Origin: SZUA-309 sp965233675
GTDB taxonomy: Bacteria > Pseudomonadota > Gammaproteobacteria > Pseudomonadales > Azotimanducaceae
DNA: 64,000 nt
NCBI GenBank assembly: GCA_965233675.1
Contig: OZ247498.1
Span: 3,410,001 to 3,474,000, forward strand
Reading direction: 5' to 3'
Below the pieces are notes generated by a model, which saw only the letters and a list, made by a program, of their open reading frames with translations, did no database searches and was not told where the DNA came from. The translations under genes and the position numbers were made by a program. The stretch's first letter is position 1; each line of letters opens with the position of its first letter. Positions 15,564 to 24,664 of the stretch are shown here, one piece after another.

Positions 15564-17561
15564 ATGGTCGCCCTGATCGATGTGGAGGCTGCCCTCACCC
15601 TGTTCGCGGAGGGCATCGCCGGTCGCTACTACCACATCAAACCCAGCAGTGAGTTTTCGAACCGGCAGTTTTCGCTCACCGACGATCAGACAGCCATGGC
15701 CGTGGACACGGTTTTCGTCCCGGACGAACTGGACGACCCGGACGCCGCGGCCTATCGCGTGCTGGTGATGCTCCAGCTCGGCCAGAAGGAATTCGGTACT
15801 TACCGGTTTGATCTGGCGACCGCCCGGCAACGGCTACCCCGGCTGGCCGAACTCGCCGCACCTGATACCCGCATCCGGGCCAGCGATTTCGCGCTCTTTT
15901 TCGCGCACGCACCACACCCGGGCCTCCTGAAACGGCTCTTTCTCGCCTGCGAGCAGATCCGGATCACGGCCCGTCTGCTGGCTCGTTACCCCGGCCTGTC
16001 CAGACATCTGGAGCGTTTCAGGGCGCACCGCTTCGATCTGTCCGCCGACTTTCCCATCGATGATGCCTTTGGTCTGATCGAAGCCATCGAACTGACCGCC
16101 AACGGCCTGCCGGCGTCGGCGCTGGATGACGCGACCGGCCTGGCGGAGCCGGCCCTGGCTGCCCTCACACGCCTGCATCAGGAAACCAGCGACGTCTACG
16201 ATGCCGCGGCTGTGGCACTGGATCTTTATCACGCCCTGCTGCCCTGGTTGCCCGCGGCCGAGGCCCTGGCCGAGCTGCCGGTGGCAAGCGAAGACGACGC
16301 CCTGGAATGGATGCAGCGGGAAGCCCGGATGGAGGATTGGGAGGAAGCTCTGGACGATATCGACCAGACCCTTTTTCTCGAACTGCTGGAAGAATCCGAA
16401 GTCGAGGCAGGCAACGCAGATGCGCTCGAGAACGCCACCCTGCGGGACGAGAACGTGGACATCAAGGCGCTGTCGGACGAGCGCGACAACCTCAAGCGCA
16501 AGCTGGAAATGGAGCGTTCCAGCGTGCGTGACGCGCTGGGTCCCGCCACGCCGGGCACCCGGAGCTACCGCTACGATGAATGGGATCATATCGGCCATCG
16601 TTACCTGCGCGCCTGGTGCCGCCTGTTCGAGGAACGACTGGAAAGCGACGGCCAGGCGGACTTCGCCGAGCTGAAGCGGGTGATCCAGCAGCATGCCGGC
16701 GCGGTGATGCAGAAACTCGAGCAGATCAAGCCGCTCGGCTACCAGCGCGTAAGGCGGGTCGCCGATGGGGACGAACTCGATTTCAACGCGCTCATGGAGG
16801 CCCGCCAGGATGTGCGGGCCGGTATCAGCCCGGACGAGCGGGTTTACTCCCGCAAGGACCGGGTGCATCGGGACGTTTGTGCCGCCTTCCTCGTCGACCT
16901 GTCCGCTTCCACGGATGATCCCATCGAGCCGCCGGAGCCGCCTCCGCCCCTGCCGGAAGGCGCGGATATCAATCTGCGTGACCCTTACGACGACGACTAC
17001 AGCCTGGATCTCGCGGCCGCGGAGGCGCGCCGCCGCATCATCGACGTGCAGCGGGAATCCATGCTGGTGATGTCTGCCGCCCTGGAACGGCTCGGCGACA
17101 GCTACGGGATCTACGGCTTTTCCGGCTACGGCCGGGACTGTGTTGAATTTTACGTGGCGAAGGAGCCGAACGAGCCCTTCACCCAGCGCACGCTCGAAGC
17201 GATCGCCAGCATGAAGCCCCGCCGCAGCACACGGATGGGCCCATCCATCCGGCATGCGGTGACCAAACTCGTGGCCAGCGGCAACGCCATGAAGATTCTG
17301 ATCATTCTCTCAGACGGGTTTCCCCAGGATGCGGACTACGGTCCGGAGCGGGGGGATCACGAGTACGGGCTGCAGGACACGGCGAAGGCACTCAAGGAAG
17401 CCCAGAGTAAAGGTGTGGAAGTCTTCTGCGTGACCGTGGATAAGTCCGGCAACGACTACCTGAAGCGGATGTGTCCACCCCACCGCTATCTGATCATCGA
17501 TGAGATCGAGGATCTGCCCGAGAAACTCTCAACGGTTTATCAGACATTGAGCGGCCGCTAA
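15564..17561 (+). CDS. CbbO/NorD-type VWA domain protein
   Basis: This 665-residue protein is the adaptor partner of the CbbQ-type ATPase. Its C-terminal von Willebrand A domain starts near residue 435 with the MIDAS motif AAFLVDLSASTDDP (DxSxS). It continues with YGIYGFSGYGRDCVEFYV, a TRMGPSIRHAV threonine region and IILSDGFPQDADY. A long helical N-terminal region (residues 1-420) with an acidic stretch (residues about 235-310) precedes it. In characterised systems the VWA MIDAS contacts an acidic residue of the client enzyme. It is the last gene of the VOC-AAA-VWA operon. Confidence 0.9.
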   Translation: MVALIDVEAALTLFAEGIAGRYYHIKPSSEFSNRQFSLTDDQTAMAVDTVFVPDELDDPDAAAYRVLVMLQLGQKEFGTYRFDLATARQRLPRLAELAAPDTRIRASDFALFFAHAPHPGLLKRLFLACEQIRITARLLARYPGLSRHLERFRAHRFDLSADFPIDDAFGLIEAIELTANGLPASALDDATGLAEPALAALTRLHQETSDVYDAAAVALDLYHALLPWLPAAEALAELPVASEDDALEWMQREARMEDWEEALDDIDQTLFLELLEESEVEAGNADALENATLRDENVDIKALSDERDNLKRKLEMERSSVRDALGPATPGTRSYRYDEWDHIGHRYLRAWCRLFEERLESDGQADFAELKRVIQQHAGAVMQKLEQIKPLGYQRVRRVADGDELDFNALMEARQDVRAGISPDERVYSRKDRVHRDVCAAFLVDLSASTDDPIEPPEPPPPLPEGADINLRDPYDDDYSLDLAAAEARRRIIDVQRESMLVMSAALERLGDSYGIYGFSGYGRDCVEFYVAKEPNEPFTQRTLEAIASMKPRRSTRMGPSIRHAVTKLVASGNAMKILIILSDGFPQDADYGPERGDHEYGLQDTAKALKEAQSKGVEVFCVTVDKSGNDYLKRMCPPHRYLIIDEIEDLPEKLSTVYQTLSGR

Positions 17562-17604
17562 CGGCCGGCCACTTGAGGCAGGCATGACCAGCGCTGCGCA
17601 GGCA

Positions 17605-17629
17605 CAAAAAAGCCCGCACGAGGCGGGCT
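17605..17629 (-). terminator. Rho-independent terminator for the BI-1/YccA gene
   Basis: AGCCCGC (17611-17617) pairs with GCGGGCT (17623-17629). On the - strand the hairpin is followed by a run of six T (A-run 17605-17610 on +), a standard intrinsic terminator for leftward transcription from the gene ending at 17675. A second hairpin (CAGCCGCG/CGCGGCTG, 17643-17663) lies between. For rightward transcription only three T follow, so it may also work weakly for the VWA gene. Confidence 0.8.
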
Positions 17630-17674
17630 TTCCGGAGTCGCTCAGCCGCGCGTCACGCGGCTGTGGAGGTCAGC

Positions 17675-18370
17675 TCAGTCGTCTCCCATCCCGAACAGGA
17701 TGAGCAGCCACTGGAACATGTTCCACAGCGACATGTAGAGCGAGGTGGTGGCGAGAATATAGTTGGTCTCACCGCCATGGATGATCTCGCTGGTCTGCCA
17801 GAGGATCATGCCGCTCATGAGCAGCACCACGGCGCCACCGATTGCGCCATAGAAGGCGCTGAGGTCCATGAACCAGCTGAGCAGGATGACGGCAAACAGA
17901 ATCAGCGCGCCCACCATGAGGAAGCTGCTCATGAAGCTGAAGTCTTTCTTCGTGATCAGCGCCACCGCAGAAAGACCGATGAATGCCGCCGCCGTGCTGC
18001 CGAGCGCCATGGTGACGATCTCCGCGCCGTTCGACATGGCCAGAAACATGTTGACCACGGGCCCGATCGAGAAGCCGAGGAAGCCCGTGAAGGCGAACAC
18101 AGACAAAAGGCCCCAGGCGCTGTTGGCTGTCTTATGAACGAGGAACAGCAGACCCAGCCAGCCGGCCAGTGTCCAGAGCCCCATGTAAGGGGCATTGATG
18201 GCCATGGCAAACGCCGCCATGGCCGCACTGAAGGCCAGTGTCATGCCAAGCAACAGATAAGTGTTGCGCAGGACGCTGTTGACCTCGATGGCACCCGGAC
18301 GGGTGGCCGGTCGCGCGCCGGATTGCGATGCATGTGCTGTCTGTACGGTACTTACAGGACGTTCAGCCAT
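17675..18370 (-). CDS. Bax inhibitor-1/YccA family membrane protein
   Basis: This 231-residue inner-membrane protein has about seven helices. It begins with a soluble 25-residue N-terminus, then VNSVLRNTYLLLGMTLAFSA, which is the family's start. It ends with LATTSLYMSLWNMFQWLLILFG, the usual C-terminal helix with an NMFxxLLxLFG pattern. Relatives include E. coli YccA (which modulates FtsH) and YbhL, and some family members leak calcium; the exact role is not known. It stands alone with its own terminator. Confidence 0.92.
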   Translation of the reverse strand: MAERPVSTVQTAHASQSGARPATRPGAIEVNSVLRNTYLLLGMTLAFSAAMAAFAMAINAPYMGLWTLAGWLGLLFLVHKTANSAWGLLSVFAFTGFLGFSIGPVVNMFLAMSNGAEIVTMALGSTAAAFIGLSAVALITKKDFSFMSSFLMVGALILFAVILLSWFMDLSAFYGAIGGAVVLLMSGMILWQTSEIIHGGETNYILATTSLYMSLWNMFQWLLILFGMGDD

Positions 18371-18496
18371 ATTGTTGAATAGCCTCTAATTCCAAGTGAT
18401 TCACTAGGGTATATAGGGCTTCAGGCCTCGTTTTGCAAGGGTGATCCCGTGAACTGTCCGGCAACTCGGCGTTCAGGCCCCGTCCGCACGCGCCGG

Positions 18497-20449
18497 TCAA
18501 TATCGCCAGCCGAGCAGATTCCAGTAGGCGAGTACGCCGATGGCCAGCGTGAAGATCAGGCTCACCCAGCTGTAGCGAAGCGATTGCCAGACACTGCAGA
18601 CATCGGCCCGCCACACCGGAATCAGCGCGCCCAGGCTGACGGCGGTCGCCAATGCCGCCACTACCGGCAACATCAGTGCCAGGCCGGTGCCAGGCGGCGG
18701 AAAGTCGAACAACAGCGTGCTGGGATCTGCATTGGCGAAGACCACGGCCAGCGCCAGCGGAAACAGCAGGAAACACAGAGCAGCGGTCAGCTGTCCGACC
18801 CGACCCAGGAGAACGATCCCGGTCAGCGAGGTGCCTCCCCGGTTGCGGATGCCGTTGATCAGCACGAACAGCGCCGTGAGCACACCCAGACCAAGCACCA
18901 GCTGATGATTGGCGGCGGTTTCCCAGAACGCGACTTTATCCGCCACCAGAACGGGGAGTGAGCCGACAAAGGCCCGATTCACATCGCCCTCGTCGTCGGC
19001 CTCGAAGACGAGCACTTCCTGTCGTCCCTGGAGGCGGAATGTATAGGGCGACACCTCGATGTAGCGACCGCCGAGTCCTTCGCCCGGCACCACGATCTCG
19101 CCGTCTGCCCCGGGTGTGACCACCAGATCCCCCGCCAGACCGATGATGCTCTCGAGCTTGCTGAAGGAACGCCGGTTGATCCGATAGGCGCCCGCCACCC
19201 TGGCAATCCGATCCGCACTGCCGGCCAGTGGCGATTCCGGGTAGACGGGCTCCGCACCGCCGTCACCCGGGAAGAAGTAATCGAGGATGCCATCCACCAC
19301 GGCGGTTCTTGCCGCCGCCCCTTCCGGTGCATTGAAGGACAGAAAAAAGCCGAAGCCGGACTCCGGGTGGATGAGAAGTTGCGAGTGGAAGGCGATGGTG
19401 TCGCCCGCATGACCGACGAAGCGCACTCCGTTTCGCCTGATCTCGTAGAAACCGTGCGCCATGCCGGCAATCCGGTCGTCATGACCCTGCAGACGACTGT
19501 GCATCAGCGCGACGGTTTCCGGCGCCAGAATCCGCCCATCGCCGGCGGCACCGCCGCTCACGTGGGCAATGATGAAGCGCGCCATGTCTTCCGCGGAGGC
19601 AGACATGGCGCCAGCCGGGCCGAAATTCTTTATGAACTCGAACCCCATGGGCGTCAGGCCACCCTGCTCGGCTCGGTAACCCTGTGCCATGTGGGAGGCC
19701 AGACGGTCGGGCAGAGGTTCTTCGAAGGTGGATTGGTTCATGCCGAGCGGCGCGAGGATGTGTGTCTGCACGTAGTCTTCGAAACTCATGCCGGAAACGT
19801 TTGCCACCACCAGCCCCGCCAGGGCGGCAGACCAGTTGTTGTAGGCAGCGTAGGTACCCGGCGGCCAGATCTGTTCCGGAATGTGTGCCGCCAGAGATTC
19901 GGCGAGCGGCACCAGTTCAGAGGCTTCGTCCACAAACAGAAAGCCCAACGCACCGTCTTCCAGGCCCGGCGAGTGCGTCATCAGATGACTGAGCGTGAGC
20001 GGCTGCGCAAAAGCATTGGGGAGTTCGAACTGATCCACGTAGGCACTGACCGGGGCGTCGAGGTCCAGCAGACCCTGTTCCACCAGTTGCATCACGGCCG
20101 TCCAGGTGAAGAGCTTCGATACGCTGCCCGGCCTGAACAGGGTCATCGCGGGGTCGACCGGTGCGCCGGTGGCAAGGCTTGCCACGCCGTAGCCTTTCGA
20201 CAGCACGAGCGCGCCATCCCGGACCAGCGCAAACGTCATACCGGCCAGTTGATAATCCCGGAACTGGGCCGCCATCAGTCCATCCAGGTATGTCTCGAAA
20301 CGATCCAGCGCCGGATCCGCCGCCGGCTCGAAATGCCGTTCACCCGCTCCGGCAGATGCAGCCCAGAGGATCAGCAGCAGGCTGCTCATCCATCGTTTCA
20401 CCGGCTCCGCGAGCCTCGGCCATTTTCTCAGTTGTTCCTGTCCCGGCAA
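18497..20449 (-). CDS. Class C beta-lactamase-like serine hydrolase with C-terminal membrane helices
   Basis: This 650-residue exported enzyme has a signal peptide (SSLLLILWAASAGAG) and a serine beta-lactamase-fold domain (about residues 45-380). The domain has the SxxK motif SVSK near residue 110, the YxN motif YNN near 200 and HAG in the KTG position. A beta-sheet domain follows (about 400-510), then five hydrophobic helices to the C-terminus. This architecture is seen in esterases and peptidases of the AmpC/LACTB-like group that act on the periplasmic face of the membrane. The TTG at 20449 has GGGGGAG upstream; an ATG at 20392 would also keep the signal peptide. Confidence 0.85.
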   Translation of the reverse strand: MPGQEQLRKWPRLAEPVKRWMSSLLLILWAASAGAGERHFEPAADPALDRFETYLDGLMAAQFRDYQLAGMTFALVRDGALVLSKGYGVASLATGAPVDPAMTLFRPGSVSKLFTWTAVMQLVEQGLLDLDAPVSAYVDQFELPNAFAQPLTLSHLMTHSPGLEDGALGFLFVDEASELVPLAESLAAHIPEQIWPPGTYAAYNNWSAALAGLVVANVSGMSFEDYVQTHILAPLGMNQSTFEEPLPDRLASHMAQGYRAEQGGLTPMGFEFIKNFGPAGAMSASAEDMARFIIAHVSGGAAGDGRILAPETVALMHSRLQGHDDRIAGMAHGFYEIRRNGVRFVGHAGDTIAFHSQLLIHPESGFGFFLSFNAPEGAAARTAVVDGILDYFFPGDGGAEPVYPESPLAGSADRIARVAGAYRINRRSFSKLESIIGLAGDLVVTPGADGEIVVPGEGLGGRYIEVSPYTFRLQGRQEVLVFEADDEGDVNRAFVGSLPVLVADKVAFWETAANHQLVLGLGVLTALFVLINGIRNRGGTSLTGIVLLGRVGQLTAALCFLLFPLALAVVFANADPSTLLFDFPPPGTGLALMLPVVAALATAVSLGALIPVWRADVCSVWQSLRYSWVSLIFTLAIGVLAYWNLLGWRY

Positions 20450-20539
20450 GAATCCGCTCCCCCCACGTCTGTGCCACCGAAGTTACCGCAAATTACCTGC
20501 AAAGTGACCACTTACGCCCGACCGGCAATCCCACGGGTG

Positions 20540-20626
20540 ATGAAGCCGGTTGTTCACAAAATACAGAAGGTGCACGACGAACTGCTGAAAGGCGGACGCT
20601 ACACAACGTTCATCAATTCAGGCTAA
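20540..20626 (+). CDS. Possible 28-residue small protein
   Basis: A short open frame starts at ATG 20540 and ends 8 bases before the next gene's start. It encodes a charged, protein-like peptide (MKPVVHKIQKVHDELLKGG then RYTTFINSG). It lies in the 185-base gap between divergent genes and has no clear ribosome binding site. It could be a leader peptide, the tail of a lost gene, or chance. Confidence 0.2.
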   Translation: MKPVVHKIQKVHDELLKGGRYTTFINSG

Positions 20627-20634
20627 CTGGCGCA

Positions 20635-21330
20635 ATGAGCAGATCAACACACCCGCGTTCCCGGGCAATGGCCGTGCCCGCCACCGTCTGGTTCTGGCCC
20701 AGATCCCTGCCGATTTCCGTTCTGGCGATGCTTGCCATCGCACTGATCGGCGTGTCTGCCGGGGCTGCGGAAAATGCCCCTGAACTCACCGCTGATGCAT
20801 CGGCCAGCGACACACCCTACGCTGAAGAAGGACCGGCCACCGCCTACTATCGCTGGATCGACGGCAGCGGCCGGATTCAGTACACGGACTTCGAACCGGT
20901 CGGCGTGCCCGCGGAGTACATCCCGTTGAATCCGCAAGCCGATGATGCGCCGGTGCTGTCCAGCGCCACGCACGACCAGAGTTCTGATCCCTTCCACGAT
21001 CAGGACCAGCAGATACTGCCCATCGAACACATCGGACCCTGCGCCGACGCCCGGCGCCAGCTCAGCATTCTGCACACGGCGCTGCCGGTATATGCCGGTG
21101 AATCAGGCGCCTACCGGAGCGCCTGGCGAGGCGACACCTACAAAGGGGAACGGGTGTATCTGGACGCGGAAGCCCGCACCCGCGCCATCGCCACCGTACG
21201 CAACCGGGTGCTCGAACACTGCAGCGATCCGGACGCGTTCGCCCGGGAAGAAGCGGCGTTCAAGGCAGAGATAAGTGCGACAGAGACGGGCAGCGAAGGC
21301 GCAGGCAAGGGACAGATGGACGGGAACTGA
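20635..21330 (+). CDS. DUF4124 domain-containing exported protein
   Basis: This 231-residue protein has a signal peptide (SVLAMLAIALIGVSAGA-AENA). The DUF4124 motif follows, YYRWIDGSGRIQYTDFEPVGVPAEYIPLN, which normally reads 'YKWVDEDGVVHYSD-P'. The C-terminal part has a Cys pair (IGPCADARRQL and VLEHCSDPDAF) that could form a disulfide in the periplasm. Proteins with DUF4124 are common in gammaproteobacterial envelopes with unknown role. The ATG at 20635 is placed so the signal peptide is complete; the longer open frame upstream is antisense to the serine hydrolase. Confidence 0.8.
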   Translation: MSRSTHPRSRAMAVPATVWFWPRSLPISVLAMLAIALIGVSAGAAENAPELTADASASDTPYAEEGPATAYYRWIDGSGRIQYTDFEPVGVPAEYIPLNPQADDAPVLSSATHDQSSDPFHDQDQQILPIEHIGPCADARRQLSILHTALPVYAGESGAYRSAWRGDTYKGERVYLDAEARTRAIATVRNRVLEHCSDPDAFAREEAAFKAEISATETGSEGAGKGQMDGN

Positions 21331-21347
21331 TTCTGTGCCGCTGATGT

Positions 21348-21941
21348 CTATCGCTGCCCCTGGCTGATCTCCAGTTCAGTTTCGGTACGTTCTATCCAGG
21401 CCTGCAGGGCCGGTCGTTCCGACAGATCGAAACCGCCCTCAGGTGCCAGCCGGGTGTAGGCGATGAGTGCAATGTCGGCGATGCTGATCCCGCGCCCGGC
21501 TAACCAGGTTCGACCCGCCAGGTGCTGTTCCATCAGGTCGAGGGCGGCCTCACCTCGCGCCACCCGCCAGCCTTCCCGTTCAGCCGCCGACTTCTTCTCG
21601 TAAACCATCACAAACCGACAAACGGCCACATAGGGCTCGTGGCTGTACTGCTCCCAGAACATCCATTCGTATGCCTTCGCTCTTTCATAGGCATCTGCGG
21701 GCAACAGATCACTGCCTTCGGCCAGGAAGCCGATGATGGCATTGGACTGAGCGATCGCCCGACCATCGTCCAGCACCAGCGTCGGCACCTGCCCGGCAGG
21801 ATTCAGGGCAAGGTAGTCAGGCGTTCGTGACTCACCTTTCGTGATGTCCGTGTCCACCCACTCATAGTCGAGCCCCAGATAGTCCGCCGTGTACTGCACC
21901 TTCAGGCAGTTACCGGAAATTCGATCGCCATATACCTTCAC
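21348..21941 (-). CDS. Glutathione S-transferase family protein
   Basis: This 197-residue cytosolic GST has an N-terminal thioredoxin-fold domain: MKVYGDRISGNCLKVQYTAD, LALNPAGQVPTLVLDDG with the cis-Pro, and AIAQSNAIIGFLAEG with the glutathione-binding Gln-Ser. The C-terminal all-helical domain ends with GRGISIADIALIAYTRLAPEGGFDL. The first-strand Ser/Cys (SGNC) suggests a beta/nu-like bacterial class. It could serve in detoxification or as an isomerase. The gene runs leftward, tail to tail with the DUF4124 gene and 38 bases upstream of the CadD-like gene's stop. Confidence 0.9.
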   Translation of the reverse strand: MKVYGDRISGNCLKVQYTADYLGLDYEWVDTDITKGESRTPDYLALNPAGQVPTLVLDDGRAIAQSNAIIGFLAEGSDLLPADAYERAKAYEWMFWEQYSHEPYVAVCRFVMVYEKKSAAEREGWRVARGEAALDLMEQHLAGRTWLAGRGISIADIALIAYTRLAPEGGFDLSERPALQAWIERTETELEISQGQR

Positions 21942-21979
21942 TGCCGCTCCCGATGCGTCATTCTGACCGTTAAACAGAC

Positions 21980-22594
21980 TCAGGCCAGATCCGTGGCCGT
22001 GTTGACGAGAATGTAGACGCCCACGCCGATCATCACCAGCGGCGCCAGCCAGCCACCCAGACGCGCCAGAACCGGGAGTTTCGATGCGCGGGTGCCCAGG
22101 AGTCGGGCCAGCCCGAACCAGAGCACGACCAGGAGGACGAACAACCCGGCGATCTCTGCATCGAAGATGAGTCTGGAATCGGCCAGCAGAGGGGCGAAGA
22201 CGAGCACCGTATCGACGCCGTTCGACAGCTGGGTGGATGCCAGCGTCAGCACCCCGGCGCCGGCGGACACGGCATCGTTGTTCTTTCCTGTTCCGGCTGC
22301 CTGGTCCGGCGCCGCGGGTTCAGCCGCGGATTTCTGCAACAGCAGGCGTATGCCGAGCAGGATCGGTACCGCGCCCAGATAGCCCAGATACTCGATGGGA
22401 AACAGGAAGCCGACCAGGCCGATGAGCACGGCAAGCACCAGCACGCCCAGCATGCCGAGGGCATACCCGGCGAACAGCTGCCGCATCGGCGTCGAGCCAG
22501 CCAGTTGCCAGCCCACCAGCACCAGCAGGTTGTCCAGGTTGGTCGCGGCGAATGCGAGGGCGACGACCCCGAACAGCGTGAAAAAAGCGTCCAA
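21980..22594 (-). CDS. CadD-like (cadmium resistance) family membrane transporter
   Basis: This 204-residue inner-membrane protein has about six helices. It opens with AFFTLFGVVALAFAATNLDNLLVLVGW, which fits the CadD/LysE-like family start (a TNxDN motif in helix 1), and repeats a related STQLSNGVDTVLVFAPLL motif in its second half. The family is named for cadmium export, but many members' substrates are not known. The start is put at TTG 22594, 11 bases after the stop of the upstream SDR gene, since the longer frame overlaps that gene with non-membrane sequence. The ribosome binding site is weak. Confidence 0.7.
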   Translation of the reverse strand: MDAFFTLFGVVALAFAATNLDNLLVLVGWQLAGSTPMRQLFAGYALGMLGVLVLAVLIGLVGFLFPIEYLGYLGAVPILLGIRLLLQKSAAEPAAPDQAAGTGKNNDAVSAGAGVLTLASTQLSNGVDTVLVFAPLLADSRLIFDAEIAGLFVLLVVLWFGLARLLGTRASKLPVLARLGGWLAPLVMIGVGVYILVNTATDLA

Positions 22595-22605
22595 GCCCGT
22601 ACGGC

Positions 22606-23427
22606 CTACCGGGCGCGCAGGCGGTAACCGGGCGGCCGCCTGCCTGCTTCGTCGACCACATCGAATTCCTCCGCCAGGTCTTCGACCCACTGGATGCTGC
22701 CGGACCGGTCCATGAGATCCCCAGCCTGCAGAAGCGCGGCCGTCGCCCGGCCCACAAACAGCGGGGTCTGAGAGTCGGACACATCCCGTCCCCGCGTCTC
22801 CGCCACGGCGCGCACGAACTCAGTCGCCACGGAGCCCGGATAGAGAGAGACACAGGCCACACCCCTGGGTTCGAGTTCGATGGCCATGTCCGCACTGAGC
22901 CGGTCCAGACCGGCCTTTCCGGCGCCATAGGAGGCGGAGTAAAGATACTGCTGGCCTCCCGGAGACGAGACGTTGACGATGGCGGCACCGGATCCGGCCG
23001 CGAAGAGCGCCTGGGCCGCATGCCAGGAAGCCACGTAGTGTGCGCGCAACCCGATCCCCACCTGGTCGTCCCAGATCTGAATGGGGTGTTCCCAGAAACC
23101 CCCGTCCCAGGCGGGCGGATTCGGGATGGTATAGACGTTGTTGATCAGATAATCGATGTGATCCACCTGACCGGAAATCGTCTCGAACAGGGCGGCGATC
23201 GAGGCATCGTCCCCATGATCACAGGCAATCGCCCGGCCTTCGCCGCCGGCATCCGTCACTTCTCTGGCTGTCACATCGATGGTCAGCCCGTCATCACCCC
23301 GGCTGCGGCCGGTTACGAAAACGAGCGCGCCCTGCTCTCCCAGTGCGATCGCGATACCCTTGCCGATCCCGCGGCTGGCACCGGTCACCACCGCCACCTT
23401 CCCACTGAGCGTCCGTTCATCCGTCAT
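22606..23427 (-). CDS. Short-chain dehydrogenase/reductase (SDR)
   Basis: This 273-residue NAD(P)-dependent oxidoreductase has VAVVTGASRGIGKGIAIAL (TGxxxGIG nucleotide motif near residue 14), DYLINNVY (NNxx), IVNVSSPGGQQ (catalytic Ser) and YSASYGAGKAGLDRL, the YxxxK active site with Tyr and Lys. The C-terminus is long for a classical SDR. ATG 23427 has GGGGA upstream at good spacing. The CadD-like gene follows 11 bases later and is probably in the same transcript. The substrate is unknown. Confidence 0.9.
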   Translation of the reverse strand: MTDERTLSGKVAVVTGASRGIGKGIAIALGEQGALVFVTGRSRGDDGLTIDVTAREVTDAGGEGRAIACDHGDDASIAALFETISGQVDHIDYLINNVYTIPNPPAWDGGFWEHPIQIWDDQVGIGLRAHYVASWHAAQALFAAGSGAAIVNVSSPGGQQYLYSASYGAGKAGLDRLSADMAIELEPRGVACVSLYPGSVATEFVRAVAETRGRDVSDSQTPLFVGRATAALLQAGDLMDRSGSIQWVEDLAEEFDVVDEAGRRPPGYRLRAR

Positions 23428-23498
23428 GACTTTCCCCGAAGTTGCCTGCAAAGCAGCTTACCGAGTAGCCTCCGGTCTGACCATGGGAGGAGGCAGGC

Positions 23499-24545
23499 AT
23501 GGGGGCATTCCCGACCACACCGGACGCGCTGACCAGCGAATGGCTCGCTCAAGTGCTGAACGTACCCGTGAGCGATCACCGGGTTGAACGACTGGGCGAA
23601 GGCACCGGCGTGATCGGCCTGGTCGTCCGTGTGCATCTGACGTCCGAGACCGGCCCCCCGACGGTGATTGCCAAGTTTCCGTCCCCCTCACCGGAAAACC
23701 GCGCCGTGGCCGCCACCTATGACATGTACGGCCGGGAAGTGCGCTTCTATCAGGACATCGCCGGCCGGCTGCCCATGCGAACGGCCGAATGCTACTTCGC
23801 GGCACAGGATGCCGAGACGCAGGATTTTGCCCTGCTCCTGGAAGACCTGACCCAGTACCGGATCGGTGACCAGGTGGCCGGCTGCACCCGGGAAGAGGCA
23901 TGCGCCGTGGTCGATGCCATCGCCCGCCTGCATGCAGCCACCTGGACGGGCGCCGGCTATCCGGGACTGACGTCCCATGCCAACGACCGGCAACGGGACG
24001 GGATGATCGGCGGCTTCCAGTTCGGCTGGCCGGTGGTGCTGGAGCGGTTCGCAGACCTGATTCCCGAATCCGCCCTGGCCGCCGGGGAAAAGATGCCTCA
24101 GGCGATCGGTCGGCTGCTTGCGCAGATGTGCTCAGACCCCGTCTGCCTCAGCCATGCGGATGTGCGACTCGACAACATCTTCTTTGGCAACGACGGCGAG
24201 GTGGTTCTGGTGGACTGGCAGGCGGCCTGCAGCTCGGCACCGGAGCAGGACCTGGCCTACTTTCTTACCCAGAGCGTGCCGCGTGACATCCTGGCCCGGG
24301 AAGACTTCGTCGGCCGCTACCACGCAACCCTGTCGTCCTTACTGGCCGAGTCGGGAACGGTCTACGACATCGAGCAGTGCCGGACGCGCTATCGTATCTG
24401 CGCGCTCTATCTCCTCTGCTTCGCTGTGGTGATTGCCGGCACGCTGGATATGGGCAACGAACGGGGCGAACGACTGGCGCGCACGCTGCTCGGTAATGCT
24501 CTGGCGGCACTGGATGAGATGAACGCCTTCGCGCTGCTCGACTGA
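23499..24545 (+). CDS. Aminoglycoside phosphotransferase-fold kinase family protein
   Basis: This 348-residue APH/choline-kinase-fold protein has LSHADVRLDNIFFGNDGEVVLVDWQ. This contains the catalytic Brenner motif H-x-D-x4-N and the metal-binding Asp (VDWQ, in place of DFG/IDW). TVIAKFPSP supplies the ATP-anchoring Lys and LLLEDLTQYRIGDQ the hinge. The group includes ecdysteroid-kinase-like and acyl-CoA dehydrogenase-associated kinases of degradative bacteria; drug resistance need not be the role. The gene starts 71 bases from the divergent SDR gene. Confidence 0.85.
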   Translation: MGAFPTTPDALTSEWLAQVLNVPVSDHRVERLGEGTGVIGLVVRVHLTSETGPPTVIAKFPSPSPENRAVAATYDMYGREVRFYQDIAGRLPMRTAECYFAAQDAETQDFALLLEDLTQYRIGDQVAGCTREEACAVVDAIARLHAATWTGAGYPGLTSHANDRQRDGMIGGFQFGWPVVLERFADLIPESALAAGEKMPQAIGRLLAQMCSDPVCLSHADVRLDNIFFGNDGEVVLVDWQAACSSAPEQDLAYFLTQSVPRDILAREDFVGRYHATLSSLLAESGTVYDIEQCRTRYRICALYLLCFAVVIAGTLDMGNERGERLARTLLGNALAALDEMNAFALLD

Positions 24546-24596
24546 CGGCGCGGGCACCCATCCGGAACCATGGCCGTCTGTCTGCAGACAGGTCTT

Positions 24597-24641
24597 TAGT
24601 AATAGGGTGACTAGTAATAGGATGAGCCCAAGAGCGGGCTC
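24597..24641 (+). repeat. Direct repeats and hairpin upstream of the PRPP-synthetase-like gene
   Basis: TAGTAATAGG occurs twice (24597-24606 and 24612-24621, 15-base period). It is followed at once by a GAGCCC/GGGCTC hairpin (24624-24629 with 24636-24641). The block ends 23 bases before the TTG start, in the leader region. It could be an operator plus leader hairpin; there is no T-run, so it is not an ordinary terminator. Confidence 0.45.
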
Positions 24642-24664
24642 ACCCGCCATATTCGGGACTTCTT

